Notes: generated by a model from the letters alone, not told the origin. A stretch of DNA of 64,000 nt from Spongiactinospora rosea (GCF_003315795.1 NZ_QMEY01000004.1:186001-250000); one strand, 5' to 3'. Shown: positions 1 to 9,675, counted from the first letter of the stretch. Program-made: numbers and translations.

Positions 1-185
1 GTCCGGCGGAGGCGAACGCGGCCGATCGCGGAGCGAATCCAGCGAAAACAGCGTGCGAGTGCGTGGACAGTTATTGCGAGGTCGCGCGGCATAGCGTCCC
101 CGTCCCGAATTGAGCGGCCCCCCCGTAGGTCCGCCTGAGCAGATACTAGCGCGGGTGTCCAGCCCGCTTTCAAGGGTCTGCCCGT
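1..185. other. Intergenic left edge, no gene seen
   Basis: I see no open frame with a plausible start or codon bias here. The stretch lies downstream of the leftward EspR-like gene and may include the upstream region of a gene beyond the left edge. No clear hairpin terminator or tRNA-like fold was recognised. Confidence 0.5.
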
Positions 186-641
186 TTATTCAGGGCGCGC
201 GCGATCGGTTTGTTCGCCGGTCTCGCCCAATCCTTCCAGTTCGCGGACGCGTTCCAGCATCTCGGTGATGGCGTCCAGGCTCTTTGTGGAAAGGCCGGAC
301 GCGCGCAGCGCGATCTGCCGGATCGAAGAATCGCGCAGTGCGGTGAGCAGCGCGAGTTCGGCGTCGATGCGCTCGGCCGCCGCGTCGTCGAAGAAGTAGG
401 CGGGCGGCACGCCGAAGAAGCCGGCCAGCGCCTCCAGGTGGCGCATGGTGGGGTTGTCCCGCAGGCCCTTGCGGAGCTGCCAGATGTAGGTGCCGGAGAT
501 CGTGGGGCCGCCGCGCGCCTTCAGCGTGTCGGAGACCTCTTCAAAGGAGTATTCACCGCCGCCTTTCGGTCGCACGGTGCGAAACAGGTGGTCCAGCTTT
601 GCGGCAAGGCTCTTCCCCGCCTGCCGCGGCGTGTCCGGCAC
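186..641 (-). CDS. EspR-like helix-turn-helix DNA-binding protein
   Basis: A 151-residue protein with an XRE-type helix-turn-helix at about residues 31-80 (EEVSDTLKARGG ... YIWQLRKGLRDNP ... LEALAGFFGV) and a helical C-terminal part (about 85-140). The order of motifs, including LDHLFRTVRP at the N-terminus and PAYFFDD after the HTH, closely follows mycobacterial EspR, a nucleoid-associated dimer that binds many promoters. I chose the GTG giving (M)PDTPRQAGK because it puts the EspR-like N-terminus right at the start; the frame stays open upstream but that part is unlike any protein. It is divergent from the fadA operon 426 bp away, so it may bind that spacer. The regulatory target is inferred. 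Confidence 0.85.
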   Translation of the reverse strand: MPDTPRQAGKSLAAKLDHLFRTVRPKGGGEYSFEEVSDTLKARGGPTISGTYIWQLRKGLRDNPTMRHLEALAGFFGVPPAYFFDDAAAERIDAELALLTALRDSSIRQIALRASGLSTKSLDAITEMLERVRELEGLGETGEQTDRARPE

Positions 642-1067
642 CTCACACCCCCGGGTGGGCTGACCTCGGTGTGCTGCACATGGAGGCAGTCTACACGCAT
701 CAACTGGCGTAGAGGAGTTTAGGAAACTTTGTTTTCCACAGTTGACGAGGTGTGGGCGCCGGTTTATGTTCAACGCATATCCGCCGGCTGAGGCCGATAG
801 ACCGTTCCAGAGCGCGCCCGAGCAGCCCCTGCTTCTTTTCGCGGGGATTTCCACGAAGGCGATCGAAAGCATCCCGTCCCTCTGGAGGCCCGTTTCCTGG
901 ACCCCGGCCATCGCCACATGCGCACCCCGTACGCGACGCGGGGGGCAAGAGCCGCCCCCGGGCGGGAAGCGGCATCCCGTCCGGGGGCGCCCGCGTGCCG
1001 CGCGTGCCAGGCTTGTTACTCATGAGTAGCATGGAGGCGTAGCCAACCAGCCGCAAGGAGCGAGCCC
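642..1067. other. Divergent intergenic region between EspR-like gene and fadA
   Basis: A 426-bp spacer with no convincing gene. It holds a good sigma70-like promoter facing fadA and, just upstream of its -35 box, a near-perfect inverted repeat (GGAAAC-TTT-GTTTTCC, 722-737). The remaining open frames on both strands are arginine/proline-rich, as expected from chance frames in GC-rich DNA. Confidence 0.5.
742..770 (+). promoter_or_regulatory. Putative vegetative promoter for fadAB
   Basis: TTGACG (742-747) and TATGTT (765-770) are separated by exactly 17 nt, a good match to the actinobacterial housekeeping consensus. It points toward fadA and would give a long leader of about 290 nt. An inverted repeat immediately upstream could be an operator. 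Assignment is by consensus only. Confidence 0.45.
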
Positions 1068-2264
1068 GTGCCATCCACTCGTGACGTCGTGTTCGTCGAC
1101 GGCGTGCGCACGCCGTTCGGCAAGTCAGGGCCCAACGGCCTGTACGCCGAGACCCGCGCGGACGACCTGGTCGTCCGGGTGATCCGCGAGTTGCTGCGCC
1201 GCAACCCCGGCCTGCCGCCCGAGCGCGTGGACGAGGTCGCCATCGCGGCCACCACGCAGACCGGCGACCAGGGCCTGACCATCGGCCGGTCCGCCGCCGT
1301 GCTGGCCGGGCTGCCGAAGAGCGTGCCGGGGTACGCGATCGACCGGATGTGCGCGGGCGCGATGACGGCCGTCACCACCGTCGCGGGCGGCATCGCGTTC
1401 GGCGCCTACGACGTCGCGGTCGCCGGAGGCGTGGAGCACATGGGCAGGCACCCGATGGGCGACGGCGTCGATCCCAACCCGCGCTTCCTGTCCGAGCGTC
1501 TGGTGGACCCCTCCGCACTGGTGATGGGCATGACCGCGGAGAACCTGCACGACCGCTACCCCGCGATCACCAGGCAGCGCGCCGACGCCTATGCGGTCGC
1601 CTCCCAGGACAAGGCCGCCAAGGCGTACGCGGACGAGAAGATCCAGCCCGACCTCGTCGAGATGGCCACCCGGTCGGCCGAGCGCGGCTGGGGGCTGGCC
1701 ACCGCGGACGAGGCGCCCCGCCCCGGCACCACGCTGGACAAGCTGGGCACGCTGAAGACGCCGTTCCGCCCGCACGGGCGGGTCACCGCGGGCAACTCCT
1801 CCGGCATCAACGACGGCGCCACCGGCTGCCTGGTCGCCGCCGCCGACACCGCCGCCGAACTCGGCCTCCCGGCCAGGATGCGGCTGGTCTCCTACGCGTT
1901 CGCCGGGGTGGACCCCGAGGTGATGGGGATCGGCCCGATCCCGGCCACCGAGCGGGCGCTGCGGCTGGCCGATCTGTCCATCGGCGACATCGGCCTGTTC
2001 GAGATCAACGAGGCGTTCGCCGTGCAGGTCCTGGCGTTCCTCGACCACTACGGGATCGCCGACGACGACCCGCGCGTCAACCCCTACGGCGGGGCCATCG
2101 CCTACGGCCACCCGCTGGCGGCCTCGGGCGTGCGGCTGATGATCCAGCTCGCCCGGCGGTTCGCCGAGCGGCCCGACATCAGGTACGGCATGACCACCAT
2201 GTGCGTCGGCCTGGGCATGGGCGGAACGGTGATCTGGGAGAACCTGAACGAGGAGGCCAAGTGA
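1068..2264 (+). CDS. fadA: Acetyl-CoA C-acyltransferase (thiolase), beta-oxidation
   Basis: A 398-residue thiolase that cleaves 3-ketoacyl-CoA with CoA to acetyl-CoA and a shortened acyl-CoA (last step of fatty-acid beta-oxidation). The three catalytic residues are visible: nucleophile Cys95 in DRMCAGAM, His348 in AYGHPLAASG and Cys379 in TTMCVGLGMGGT. Length fits the family. GTG start, preceded by AAGGAG at a suitable distance. The stop overlaps the start of the next gene (GTGA), so the two are translationally coupled as a fadA-fadB operon encoding the trifunctional complex. It could also act in the biosynthetic direction, but the fadB partner argues for degradation. Confidence 0.95.
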   Translation: MPSTRDVVFVDGVRTPFGKSGPNGLYAETRADDLVVRVIRELLRRNPGLPPERVDEVAIAATTQTGDQGLTIGRSAAVLAGLPKSVPGYAIDRMCAGAMTAVTTVAGGIAFGAYDVAVAGGVEHMGRHPMGDGVDPNPRFLSERLVDPSALVMGMTAENLHDRYPAITRQRADAYAVASQDKAAKAYADEKIQPDLVEMATRSAERGWGLATADEAPRPGTTLDKLGTLKTPFRPHGRVTAGNSSGINDGATGCLVAAADTAAELGLPARMRLVSYAFAGVDPEVMGIGPIPATERALRLADLSIGDIGLFEINEAFAVQVLAFLDHYGIADDDPRVNPYGGAIAYGHPLAASGVRLMIQLARRFAERPDIRYGMTTMCVGLGMGGTVIWENLNEEAK

Positions 2265-4354
2265 GCCTGTCCACCTGGCGGTCCGTGCTGCTCGCGCGGA
2301 CCACCGACGAGATCGTCACCCAGGCGCTGGTGCGCGACGTGGCGCTGCCGTACGGCGCGGGCACCATGGCCCTGATCACGCTGGACAACGGCTTCGACCA
2401 CACCAGGCCCAGCACCCTCGGCGCGCAGGGCCTGCTGGCGCTCAACGGGGCCCTGGACGGCATCGCCGCCCGGACCGACATCGCCGCGGTCGGCGTGACC
2501 GGCAAGCCGTTCATCTTCGCGGCGGGCGCCGACCTGAAGGGCGCCACCACCCTTTCGACCCGCGAGGAGGCCGGGGCCATCGCCGCGCTCGGCCACCACG
2601 TGATGCGCCGGCTGGGCGAGCTGGACGTGCCGTCGTTCGCGTTCGTCAACGGCGCGGCGCTCGGCGGCGGCCTGGAGATCGCGCTGCACTGCACGTACCG
2701 GACGGTCTCCTCCGGGGTCACCGCGATCGCGCTGCCTGAGTGCTTCCTCGGCCTGGTGCCCGGCTGGGGCGGCTCACAGCTCCTCCCCCGGCTGACCGGC
2801 CCGGACACCGCGGTGAAGCTGATCATCGAGAACCCGCTCGCCCAGAACCGGATGATCAAGGGGCCGGAGGCCGCCGCACTGGGCATCGCCGACGCGCTGC
2901 TGGAGCCCGCCGACTTCCTTGAGGAGTCGCTGCGCTGGGCGGCCCGCGTGCTGCGCGGCGAGGTCGTCCCGCCGCGTACCGATCACACCTCCGCCGACTG
3001 GGAACCGGCCCTGCGGCGGGCGCGCGACCTGGTGGCGCTGAAGGTGCGGGGCGCGGCCCCGGCTCCCTACCGGGCGCTGGACCTGATCGAGCTGGCCCGT
3101 ACGGCCGGCCGCGACGAGGGCTTCGCCGCCGAGGACGCCGCGCTGACCGACCTGCTGACCGGCGAGGAGCTGCGCGCCGGGCTGTACGCCTTCGACCTGG
3201 TCCAGCACCGGGCCAAGCGGCCCGCGGGCGCCCCCGACAAGTCGCTGGCCAGGAAGATCGGCAAGGTCGGCGTCGTCGGGGCCGGGCTGATGGCCGCCCA
3301 GCTCGCGCTGCTGTTCGCCCGGCGGCTGGAGGTCCCGGTGGTGCTCACCGACCTGGACGCCGAGCGCCTGGACAAGGGCGTCGGCCACGCGCACGCCGAG
3401 ATCGCCAAGCTGCGCGAGCGCGGCCGGGTGAGCGCCGACCAGGCCAACCGGCTCACCGGGCTGATCACCGGTTCGCTGGACAAGGCCGCGTTCGCCGACG
3501 CCGACCTGGTGATCGAGGCGGTCTTCGAGGATCTCGGCGTCAAGCAGAAGGTCCTCGCCGAGGTCGAGTCGGTCGTCACCGACGAGTGCGTGCTGGCCAC
3601 CAACACCTCCTCGCTGTCGGTGAGCGAGATGGCCGCCGGGCTGCGCCACCCCGAGCGGGTGGTGGGCATCCACTTCTTCAACCCGGTCGCGGTGCTGCCG
3701 CTGGTGGAGGTGATCAGGGGCGAGCGTACCGACGACGCCACCCTGGCCACCGCGTTCGCGCTCGGCGCGGGGCTGCGCAAGAACTGCGTGCTGGTCAAGG
3801 ACACGCCCGCGTTCGTGGTCAACCGGCTGCTGACCCGGTTCATGGGCGAGGTGGTCGCCGCCGTGGACGAGGGCACCCCGATCGAGGTGGCCGACCACGC
3901 GTTGGACGACCTGGGCCTGCCGATGACCCCGTTCACGCTGCTCCAGCTCGTCGGCCCGGCGGTCGGCCTGCACGTGGCCGAGACGCTGCACGCGGCCTTC
4001 CCCGGCCGCTTCGAGGTACCGGCCGGGCTGACCGCCCTGGTCGCGGCGGGCAAGCCCGGCGTCTACCGGCCGGACCTTTCGTTCGATCCGGAGGCCGTCG
4101 CGCTCTTCGCCGGTGGCGACGCGCCCTCGACGCCGGAGCAGGTCCGCGAGCGGGTGCTGCGCGCCCTGGCCGAGGAGATCCGGATCATGCTCGACGAGGG
4201 CGTGGTCGCCGACGCCAGGGACATCGACCTGTGCATGGTGCTCGGCGCGGGCTGGCCGTTCCACCTGGGCGGGATCACCCCGTACCTGGACCGCACCGGC
4301 CACGCCGAGCCGCGGTTCCTGGCCAGGGGCGTCGCCTCGATGCCCGCGGCCTGA
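2261..4354 (+). CDS. fadB: Bifunctional enoyl-CoA hydratase / 3-hydroxyacyl-CoA dehydrogenase
   Basis: A 697-residue multifunctional beta-oxidation enzyme. Residues about 20-300 are a crotonase fold (oxyanion segments FAAGADLKG and GAALGGGLEIALHC); from about 335 a Rossmann fold starts (VGVVGAGLMAAQLA, then LTDLDAE), with the dehydrogenase catalytic region HFFNPVAVLPLVEVI and a C-terminal helical 3HCDH domain to the end. It hydrates enoyl-CoA and oxidises 3-hydroxyacyl-CoA with NAD+. The GTG start overlaps the thiolase stop by 4 bp. The frame remains open far upstream but only as a shadow of fadA. It ends only 4 bp from the convergent permease gene. Confidence 0.93.
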   Translation: MSLSTWRSVLLARTTDEIVTQALVRDVALPYGAGTMALITLDNGFDHTRPSTLGAQGLLALNGALDGIAARTDIAAVGVTGKPFIFAAGADLKGATTLSTREEAGAIAALGHHVMRRLGELDVPSFAFVNGAALGGGLEIALHCTYRTVSSGVTAIALPECFLGLVPGWGGSQLLPRLTGPDTAVKLIIENPLAQNRMIKGPEAAALGIADALLEPADFLEESLRWAARVLRGEVVPPRTDHTSADWEPALRRARDLVALKVRGAAPAPYRALDLIELARTAGRDEGFAAEDAALTDLLTGEELRAGLYAFDLVQHRAKRPAGAPDKSLARKIGKVGVVGAGLMAAQLALLFARRLEVPVVLTDLDAERLDKGVGHAHAEIAKLRERGRVSADQANRLTGLITGSLDKAAFADADLVIEAVFEDLGVKQKVLAEVESVVTDECVLATNTSSLSVSEMAAGLRHPERVVGIHFFNPVAVLPLVEVIRGERTDDATLATAFALGAGLRKNCVLVKDTPAFVVNRLLTRFMGEVVAAVDEGTPIEVADHALDDLGLPMTPFTLLQLVGPAVGLHVAETLHAAFPGRFEVPAGLTALVAAGKPGVYRPDLSFDPEAVALFAGGDAPSTPEQVRERVLRALAEEIRIMLDEGVVADARDIDLCMVLGAGWPFHLGGITPYLDRTGHAEPRFLARGVASMPAA

Positions 4355-4369
4355 GCGCTCAGCCCCTGG
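4323..4369. terminator. Possible shared convergent terminator fadB / permease
   Basis: Arms CCAGGGGC (4323-4330) and GCCCCTGG (4362-4369) are perfectly complementary over 8 bp. Inside lies the palindrome CTGAGCGCTCAG (4351-4362), which contains the stop codons of both convergent genes. No T-run follows, so a factor-dependent or coding-overlap terminator is only a suggestion. Confidence 0.3.
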
Positions 4370-5843
4370 GCGCGTCCTGCGCGCCCAGGTGGCGTCGCGC
4401 GATCCGGCTGTGCCCCCTGCCGTACGCGAAGTAGACGACGATCCCGATCGCCATCCAGATCAGGAACCGCAGCCAGGTCTCGACCGGCAGGTTGGCCATC
4501 AGGTAGATGGACGCCAGCACGGCCAGGATCGGCACCAGCGGCATCAGCGGCGTACGGAAGGCCCGGGGCAGGTCGGGCCGGGTACGGCGGAGCACGATCA
4601 CCGCGATGGACACCACCACGAACGCGAACAGCGTGCCGATGTTCACCAGCTCGGCGAGCGCCGACAGCGGGATGAACCCGGCGAGCAGCGCGGTGACCGT
4701 GCCGATGATGATCGTCACCCGGGCGGGCGTGCCGTATGTGGGATGGACCGTGGCGAGGGCCTTGGGCAGCAGGTTGTCGCGGCTCATCACGAACAGCACC
4801 CGGCTCTGCCCGAGCATCATGATCAGTACGACCGTGGTCAGCCCGGCGATCGCGCCGATGCTGATCACGGTCGCCAGCCAGGGCTGGCCGACCTCACGGA
4901 ACGCGTCGGCCAGCGGCGCGGCCGAGCTGAGCCGGGAGTAGGGCACCATGCCGACCACGACCAGTGAGACCGCCACGTACAGCGTGGTGCAGACGACCAG
5001 CGAGCCGATGATGCCGATCGGCATGTCCCGCCGCGGGTTCCTCGTCTCCTCCGCGGCGGTGGCGACGATGTCGAACCCGATGTAGGCGAAGAAGACGATG
5101 GCGGCGGCCGAGAAGATGCCCGCCACGCCGTACGCGGTGGGGGTGACCCCGAAGAGCACCTGGATGAGCGGCGCGCCGAGCCCCGACACCTCGGGGGTGG
5201 CGCGGGCGGGCGGGATGAACGGCGTGTAGTTGGCGGCGCGTACGAAGAACAGGCCGGCCACGATGACCAGCAGCACGACCGCCACCTTGAGGATCACCAG
5301 CGCCAGGTTGGTGCGCGCGGAGACCTTGATCCCGGCGACCAGGATCGCGGTGAGGATCAGCACGATGACCATGGCCGGGATGTTGATCACGGCGTCCTCC
5401 CCGGCGAGCGCCGGGGGCAGGCCGATGCCCAGTGTGGACATCAGCGAGGCGAAGTAGCCCGACCAGCCGACCGACACCACCGCCGCGCCCAGCGCCAGCT
5501 CCAGCACCAGGTCCCAGCCGATCACCCAGGCCGGGAACTCGCCCAGGGTCGCGTAGGCGAAGGTGTAGGCCGATCCGGCCACGGGCACGGTGGAGGCGAA
5601 CTCGGCGTAGCACAGCGCGGCCAGCCCGCACACGATCGCGGCCACCACGAACGACAGCGCCACGGCCGGGCCCGCGTTGTCGCGGGCGACCCGTCCGGTG
5701 AGCACGAAGATGCCGGTGCCGACGATCACGCCGACACCGAAGACGGTGAGATCGAGCGCGCTGAGCCGCTTTCGCAGCCGGTGTTCCGGCGCCTCGGTGT
5801 CGCGGATCGACTCCTCAACGGTCTTCGTGCGCGCCGTTTTCAT
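4359..5843 (-). CDS. APC-family amino-acid permease (cationic amino-acid transporter type)
   Basis: An integral membrane protein of about 494 residues with 12 or more hydrophobic segments. The N-terminus shows the APC signature (LSALDLTVFGVGVIVGTGIF), and AYIGFDIVATAAEE followed by NPRRDMPIGI is typical of the cationic amino-acid transporter (YhdG/CAT) subgroup. It probably imports amino acids by proton or exchange coupling; the substrate cannot be read from sequence. The ATG giving MKTARTKTV has GGGGG upstream; a TTG six codons earlier and a GTG immediately before are alternatives. It lies downstream of dxs on the same strand with a hairpin between them. Confidence 0.88.
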   Translation of the reverse strand: MKTARTKTVEESIRDTEAPEHRLRKRLSALDLTVFGVGVIVGTGIFVLTGRVARDNAGPAVALSFVVAAIVCGLAALCYAEFASTVPVAGSAYTFAYATLGEFPAWVIGWDLVLELALGAAVVSVGWSGYFASLMSTLGIGLPPALAGEDAVINIPAMVIVLILTAILVAGIKVSARTNLALVILKVAVVLLVIVAGLFFVRAANYTPFIPPARATPEVSGLGAPLIQVLFGVTPTAYGVAGIFSAAAIVFFAYIGFDIVATAAEETRNPRRDMPIGIIGSLVVCTTLYVAVSLVVVGMVPYSRLSSAAPLADAFREVGQPWLATVISIGAIAGLTTVVLIMMLGQSRVLFVMSRDNLLPKALATVHPTYGTPARVTIIIGTVTALLAGFIPLSALAELVNIGTLFAFVVVSIAVIVLRRTRPDLPRAFRTPLMPLVPILAVLASIYLMANLPVETWLRFLIWMAIGIVVYFAYGRGHSRIARRHLGAQDAPRG

Positions 5844-5916
5844 CACGAACCCCCAGATCAACGCTGATCGAGGGGTCTGTTCCCCGCAAGTCCGCCATCA
5901 TTCGCGCAGGGCGCGT

Positions 5917-5945
5917 TTCGCCCGGCCCATCGGGGACCGGGCGAA
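5917..5945 (-). terminator. dxs terminator hairpin
   Basis: TTCGCCCGG and CCGGGCGAA form a 9-bp stem, with a further CCC/GGG pairing inside the loop. It sits 15 nt past the dxs stop codon and ahead of the permease gene, as expected for a transcription terminator. No T-tract is evident, as often in actinomycetes. Confidence 0.6.
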
Positions 5946-5959
5946 GGCGGCGGGCTGCT

Positions 5960-7873
5960 CTATCGGGTGGTGTGCGGGGCGAGCACCGGGCTGCGCTTGG
6001 CCACCGCCTCGGTGATCTCACGGGCCAGGCCCTGGGCGGTCAGCCCGGCCTCGGAAAGGATCTTGGCGCGCTTGGCGTGGGCGAGGAAGGTCTGCGGGAC
6101 GCCGTACGTGCGCACCGGCACATCGACGTCGGCGTCGCGCAGCGCGCGGGCCACCGCGTCACCGACCGCGCCCACCCGGCCGTTGTCCTCCACCACCGCG
6201 ACCAGCTTGTGCGCGGCGGCGGCCAGCGGCAGCGCGTCGTCCAGCGGCATGACCCAGCGGGGGTCGACGACCGTGGCGGAGATGCCCTGGGCGTCGAGCA
6301 GCCGGGCGGCCGCAAGGCAGGTCTCGGCCATGCAGCCGACCGCCACCAGCAGGACGTCGGGGTCGGCGGCGCGCAGGACGTCCATCTCGCCGAGCTTGCC
6401 GACCGCCTCGATGTCGGTGGCGACCGGCCCCTTGGGATAACGGACCACGGTCGGGCCGTCGGACACCTCGACCGCCTCGCTCAGCAGCTCGCGCAGCCGC
6501 GCGCCGTCGCGCGGCGCGGCCAACCTCAGCCCCGGCACGACCTGGAGGATCGACATGTCCCACATGCCGTTGTGGCTCGGCCCGTCGTCGCCGGTGACAC
6601 CGGCCCGGTCGAGCACCACGGTGACCGGCAGCCGGTGCAGCGCGACGTCCATCAGCAACTGGTCGAAGGCGCGGTTGAGGAAGGTGGAGTAGACGGCCAC
6701 CACCGGGTGCAGGCCGCCCAGGGCCAGCCCGGCCGCGGAGGTCAGCGCGTGCTGCTCGGCGATCCCCACGTCGTGGATGCGGTCGGGGTAGGCCTCGGCG
6801 AACGCGGCGAGGCCCACCGGGTGCAGCATGGCCGCGGTGATCGCCACGACGTCGGCGCGCTCGCCGCCGATGCGGACGATCTCCTCGCTGAACACGTCGG
6901 TCCAGCCGCGCGCCCGGGGCCGCTCCTCGCCGGTGGCCGGGTCGAACGGCTGCGGGGCGTGGAAGCAGTCCTCGTCGTGGTTCTCCGCGGGGCTGTAGCC
7001 GTGCCCCTTGTGGGTGATCACGTGCACGATGACCGGACCGCGGAAGCCGCGTGCCTTGCGCAGCGCGGTCTCCACGGCCTGCTCGTCGTGGCCGTCGATC
7101 GGCCCGACGTACTTCAGCCCAAGGTCCTCGAACATCGCCTGCGGCGCCAGGATGTCCTTCAGGCCCTTCTTGACGCCGTGCAGGGTCTCATAGAAGGGCG
7201 AGCCCAGGACCGGCACCTTGGACAGGGAGTCCTTCACGAACTCCAGCGCGTGCTCGTACCCCTGGGTCATCCGCAGCGAGCCCAGGTGCCTGGCCAGACC
7301 GCCGATGGTCGGCGAGTAGGACCGGCCGTTGTCGTTGACCACGATGATCAGCGGCAGGTCGCGCTCGGCGGCGATGTTGTTCAGCGCCTCCCAGGCCATG
7401 CCGCCGGTGAGCGCGCCGTCGCCGATCACCGCCACGACCGTGCGCTCGGCCTCGCCGCGCAGCCGGAACGCCTTGGCCAGCCCGTCGGCGTAGGACAGCG
7501 CGGTGGAGGCGTGCGAATTCTCGATCAGGTCGTGCTCGGACTCCTCCTGGCTCGGGTAGCCGGAGAGGCCGCCCTCCTGGCGCAGCGAGCCGAAGGCGTC
7601 GGCGCGGCCGGTGAGCATCTTGTGGACGTACGCCTGGTGCCCGGTGTCCCACAGCACCTTGTCGTGCGGGGAGTCGAAGACCCGGTGCAGCGCGATCGTG
7701 AGCTCCACCACCCCGAGGTTGGGGCCGAGGTGACCGCCGGCCTTCGACTCGGCCACCGAGTTGATCAGAAGGTCACGGATCTCCTCGGCGAGCCGGGGCA
7801 GGTCAGCCACCTCCACTTCCTTGAGGTCGCCAGGCCCCTCGATGGTCTTCAGGAGTCCAGGCCGCTCGCCCAC
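5960..7873 (-). CDS. dxs: 1-deoxy-D-xylulose-5-phosphate synthase
   Basis: A 637-residue thiamine-diphosphate transketolase that condenses pyruvate with glyceraldehyde 3-phosphate, the first step of the MEP isoprenoid pathway. Seen are [17 protein letters not shown] with the conserved His, the ThDP/Mg motif [16 protein letters not shown], the pyrimidine-domain [15 protein letters not shown] and the C-terminal transketolase domain. The GTG start ((M)[10 protein letters not shown]) has GAGGGG at good spacing and matches the usual family N-terminus ([14 protein letters not shown] soon after). It is divergent from the zinc peptidase gene with a 135-bp spacer. Loss would be lethal unless a second dxs exists. 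Confidence 0.97.
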   Translation of the reverse strand: MGERPGLLKTIEGPGDLKEVEVADLPRLAEEIRDLLINSVAESKAGGHLGPNLGVVELTIALHRVFDSPHDKVLWDTGHQAYVHKMLTGRADAFGSLRQEGGLSGYPSQEESEHDLIENSHASTALSYADGLAKAFRLRGEAERTVVAVIGDGALTGGMAWEALNNIAAERDLPLIIVVNDNGRSYSPTIGGLARHLGSLRMTQGYEHALEFVKDSLSKVPVLGSPFYETLHGVKKGLKDILAPQAMFEDLGLKYVGPIDGHDEQAVETALRKARGFRGPVIVHVITHKGHGYSPAENHDEDCFHAPQPFDPATGEERPRARGWTDVFSEEIVRIGGERADVVAITAAMLHPVGLAAFAEAYPDRIHDVGIAEQHALTSAAGLALGGLHPVVAVYSTFLNRAFDQLLMDVALHRLPVTVVLDRAGVTGDDGPSHNGMWDMSILQVVPGLRLAAPRDGARLRELLSEAVEVSDGPTVVRYPKGPVATDIEAVGKLGEMDVLRAADPDVLLVAVGCMAETCLAAARLLDAQGISATVVDPRWVMPLDDALPLAAAAHKLVAVVEDNGRVGAVGDAVARALRDADVDVPVRTYGVPQTFLAHAKRAKILSEAGLTAQGLAREITEAVAKRSPVLAPHTTR

Positions 7874-8008
7874 GGAACCATCCCCTCTGTTCGCCCTCGC
7901 CGCCAATAGGACGAGTCTAGTTCGCTTGTCCGACCCCTCAGCCGAATCCTTCAAAGGATGCCGAAACTGCACCGATATACGACGGATTGGTCTAATCTCT
8001 GCATCATT

Positions 8009-8872
8009 ATGAACACCCTCCCCATCAGGAAACTCTCGACCCTAGCCGCAGCGGCCACGGTGCTCGCGCTCTTCGGAACGGGCACCGCTCAGGCGACGGC
8101 ACCCGCCGCGCCGGCCGCGGTCAAGGAGGCCAGTAAGGCGCAGCACTCCCAGGCGGCCGCGGCGGTGCCGTACGGCAAGCGCGCCGCCACGCACAACCCG
8201 CTCTACCGCACCGGGCGCATCAGCGTGTCCAACTGCTCTGCGGGCCAGATCCGCTCGGGCAGCGCGGCGTCGTACCGCAGGTTCATGACCAAGATCAACA
8301 CCTGCCTGAACAACTCGTGGGCCCGCCAGTTCCGCAAGGCGCGCCTGCCGTACGCCAAGCCGCGGCTGCGCTTCGTCACCGGCAAGGTGAGCAGCCCGTG
8401 TGGAAGGTGGCCGACGGGGGCCGGCGGCTACTACTGCTCGTCGAACAAGACCATGTACATCGGGGTGACCAGGAAGGTCGTCCGTGACGCGTTCGAGCTG
8501 GGCTCGGCCCAGTTCATGGCGCACGAGTACGCCCACCACGTGCAGACGATCAGCAAGATCGGGCCGAACTACTACTTCCCCACGCACAACCGGTCGCGTG
8601 GGTCCGCCAAGCTGCTGCTGTCGCGGCGCTTCGAGCTGCAGGCCGACTGCCTGGCCTCGGCGTTCCTGCGCAGTGTGCAGAGCTCGCTGCCGGTCAACTC
8701 CATGGAGTGGCGCAGCATGAACGACTGGACCCGCAAGAACGGCCACAAGGCCTGGCCGACGAACGACCACGGCAAGGGTTACAGCCAGGCGTACTGGGCG
8801 CAGCGGGGCTTCGACTCCGGCGGTCCGGGCGGCTGCAACACCTGGGCCGCGTCCTCGGGCCGCGTCGCCTGA
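8009..8872 (+). CDS. Secreted neutral zinc metallopeptidase (YpfJ-like)
   Basis: A 287-residue protein with an N-terminal signal sequence ([22 protein letters not shown]), then a neutral zinc metallopeptidase domain. The zinc-binding HExxH is HEYAH at residues 172-176, followed further on by the family's [12 protein letters not shown] segment, which supplies the third ligand and matches YpfJ-type peptidases. Exported enzyme; the substrate is unknown. I chose the ATG giving MNTLPIRK because it starts the signal peptide. No ribosome-binding site precedes it, and TAATCT lies 11 nt upstream of the ATG, so a leaderless mRNA is plausible. Two Cys pairs may form disulfides. Confidence 0.85.
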   Translation: MNTLPIRKLSTLAAAATVLALFGTGTAQATAPAAPAAVKEASKAQHSQAAAAVPYGKRAATHNPLYRTGRISVSNCSAGQIRSGSAASYRRFMTKINTCLNNSWARQFRKARLPYAKPRLRFVTGKVSSPCGRWPTGAGGYYCSSNKTMYIGVTRKVVRDAFELGSAQFMAHEYAHHVQTISKIGPNYYFPTHNRSRGSAKLLLSRRFELQADCLASAFLRSVQSSLPVNSMEWRSMNDWTRKNGHKAWPTNDHGKGYSQAYWAQRGFDSGGPGGCNTWAASSGRVA

Positions 8873-8894
8873 CCCGAACGTTCCACCGACCCAC

Positions 8895-8925
8895 CGCACG
8901 GCCGCGCCTCCGGCGCGGCCGTGCG
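8895..8925 (+). terminator. Intrinsic terminator after the zinc peptidase gene
   Basis: CGCACGGCCGCGC and GCGCGGCCGTGCG form a 13-bp perfect stem (14 with the closing C-G), followed directly by TCTTTTC. It lies between two convergent genes and may serve both. Confidence 0.85.
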
Positions 8926-8952
8926 TCTTTTCACGTTCGGTTTCACGTTCGG

Positions 8953-9675
8953 TCAGAAGAGACTCTGGACGATCAGCGCGAGCGCGGACACCGCGGCCAG
9001 TACCAGTACGCCCGCCCGCACCCGCCCCCGGTCCAGGAAGCGGCGCAGCGGGCCGGAGGCCAGGAAACCGGCGACCATGCACGGGACCAGCAGCGCGCCG
9101 AAGCGCAGCGAGTGCCAGGTCAGCTCGCCCGCCCACCACAGGAAGAACAACGACTGGGCCGCGCCGAGCGCGAAGAACATGGCCAGCGTCGCCCGGATCT
9201 GCGGGCCTCTGGCGCTCTGGAAGACCAACGCCATCGGCGGGCCGCCGATACCGGTCGCGGTACCGGCGACACCGGACACCAGGCCGGCCGTCACGACCGT
9301 GCCCGCGTTGCGCGGCACCTCTGCGGCCCGCCAGGTGAGCAACACGGCGATCAGCACCATCGCCCCGACGGCCAGACCCAGCGTGCTCGCCGACAGATAA
9401 CCGACGACGATCGCCCCCACCGCACTGCCGGGGAACCGCCCGACGACCCCCCAGCCCACGCCCCGCCAGTCCACTTTGCGCCACTCCAACGCCACGGTGA
9501 ACAGCGCCAGCGTGAGGTTCACCACATGCAAGGCCCCGGGAACCACTTCGGGCGCCATGATCGTCACCACGGGCGCGGCCACCAGCCCCAGCCCGAACCC
9601 CACTCCACCCTGCACAAGCGACCCGACAAATACGGCTAAAGCAGCAATTAGCAGCACCAAAGCCCCATGGTCCAT
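8953..9675 (-). CDS. TauE/SafE family membrane exporter
   Basis: About 240 residues with roughly eight hydrophobic helices; the pattern GSLVQGGVGFGLGLVAAPVV near the N-terminus and GLVSGVAGTATGIGGPPMALVFQ in the middle is the duplicated TauE/SafE (DUF81) signature. The family exports sulfite, sulfonates or other organic anions; the substrate here is not determinable. The start at MDHGALVLL is preferred over an in-frame GTG 13 codons upstream because it begins the first helix. Convergent with the zinc peptidase gene. Confidence 0.85.
   Translation of the reverse strand: MDHGALVLLIAALAVFVGSLVQGGVGFGLGLVAAPVVTIMAPEVVPGALHVVNLTLALFTVALEWRKVDWRGVGWGVVGRFPGSAVGAIVVGYLSASTLGLAVGAMVLIAVLLTWRAAEVPRNAGTVVTAGLVSGVAGTATGIGGPPMALVFQSARGPQIRATLAMFFALGAAQSLFFLWWAGELTWHSLRFGALLVPCMVAGFLASGPLRRFLDRGRVRAGVLVLAAVSALALIVQSLF

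Noticed and set aside
1349..2260. Upstream extension of the fadB frame inside fadA
   Set aside because: Translation is Arg/Gly-rich without domain similarity; the real protein starts at the GTG overlapping the fadA stop.
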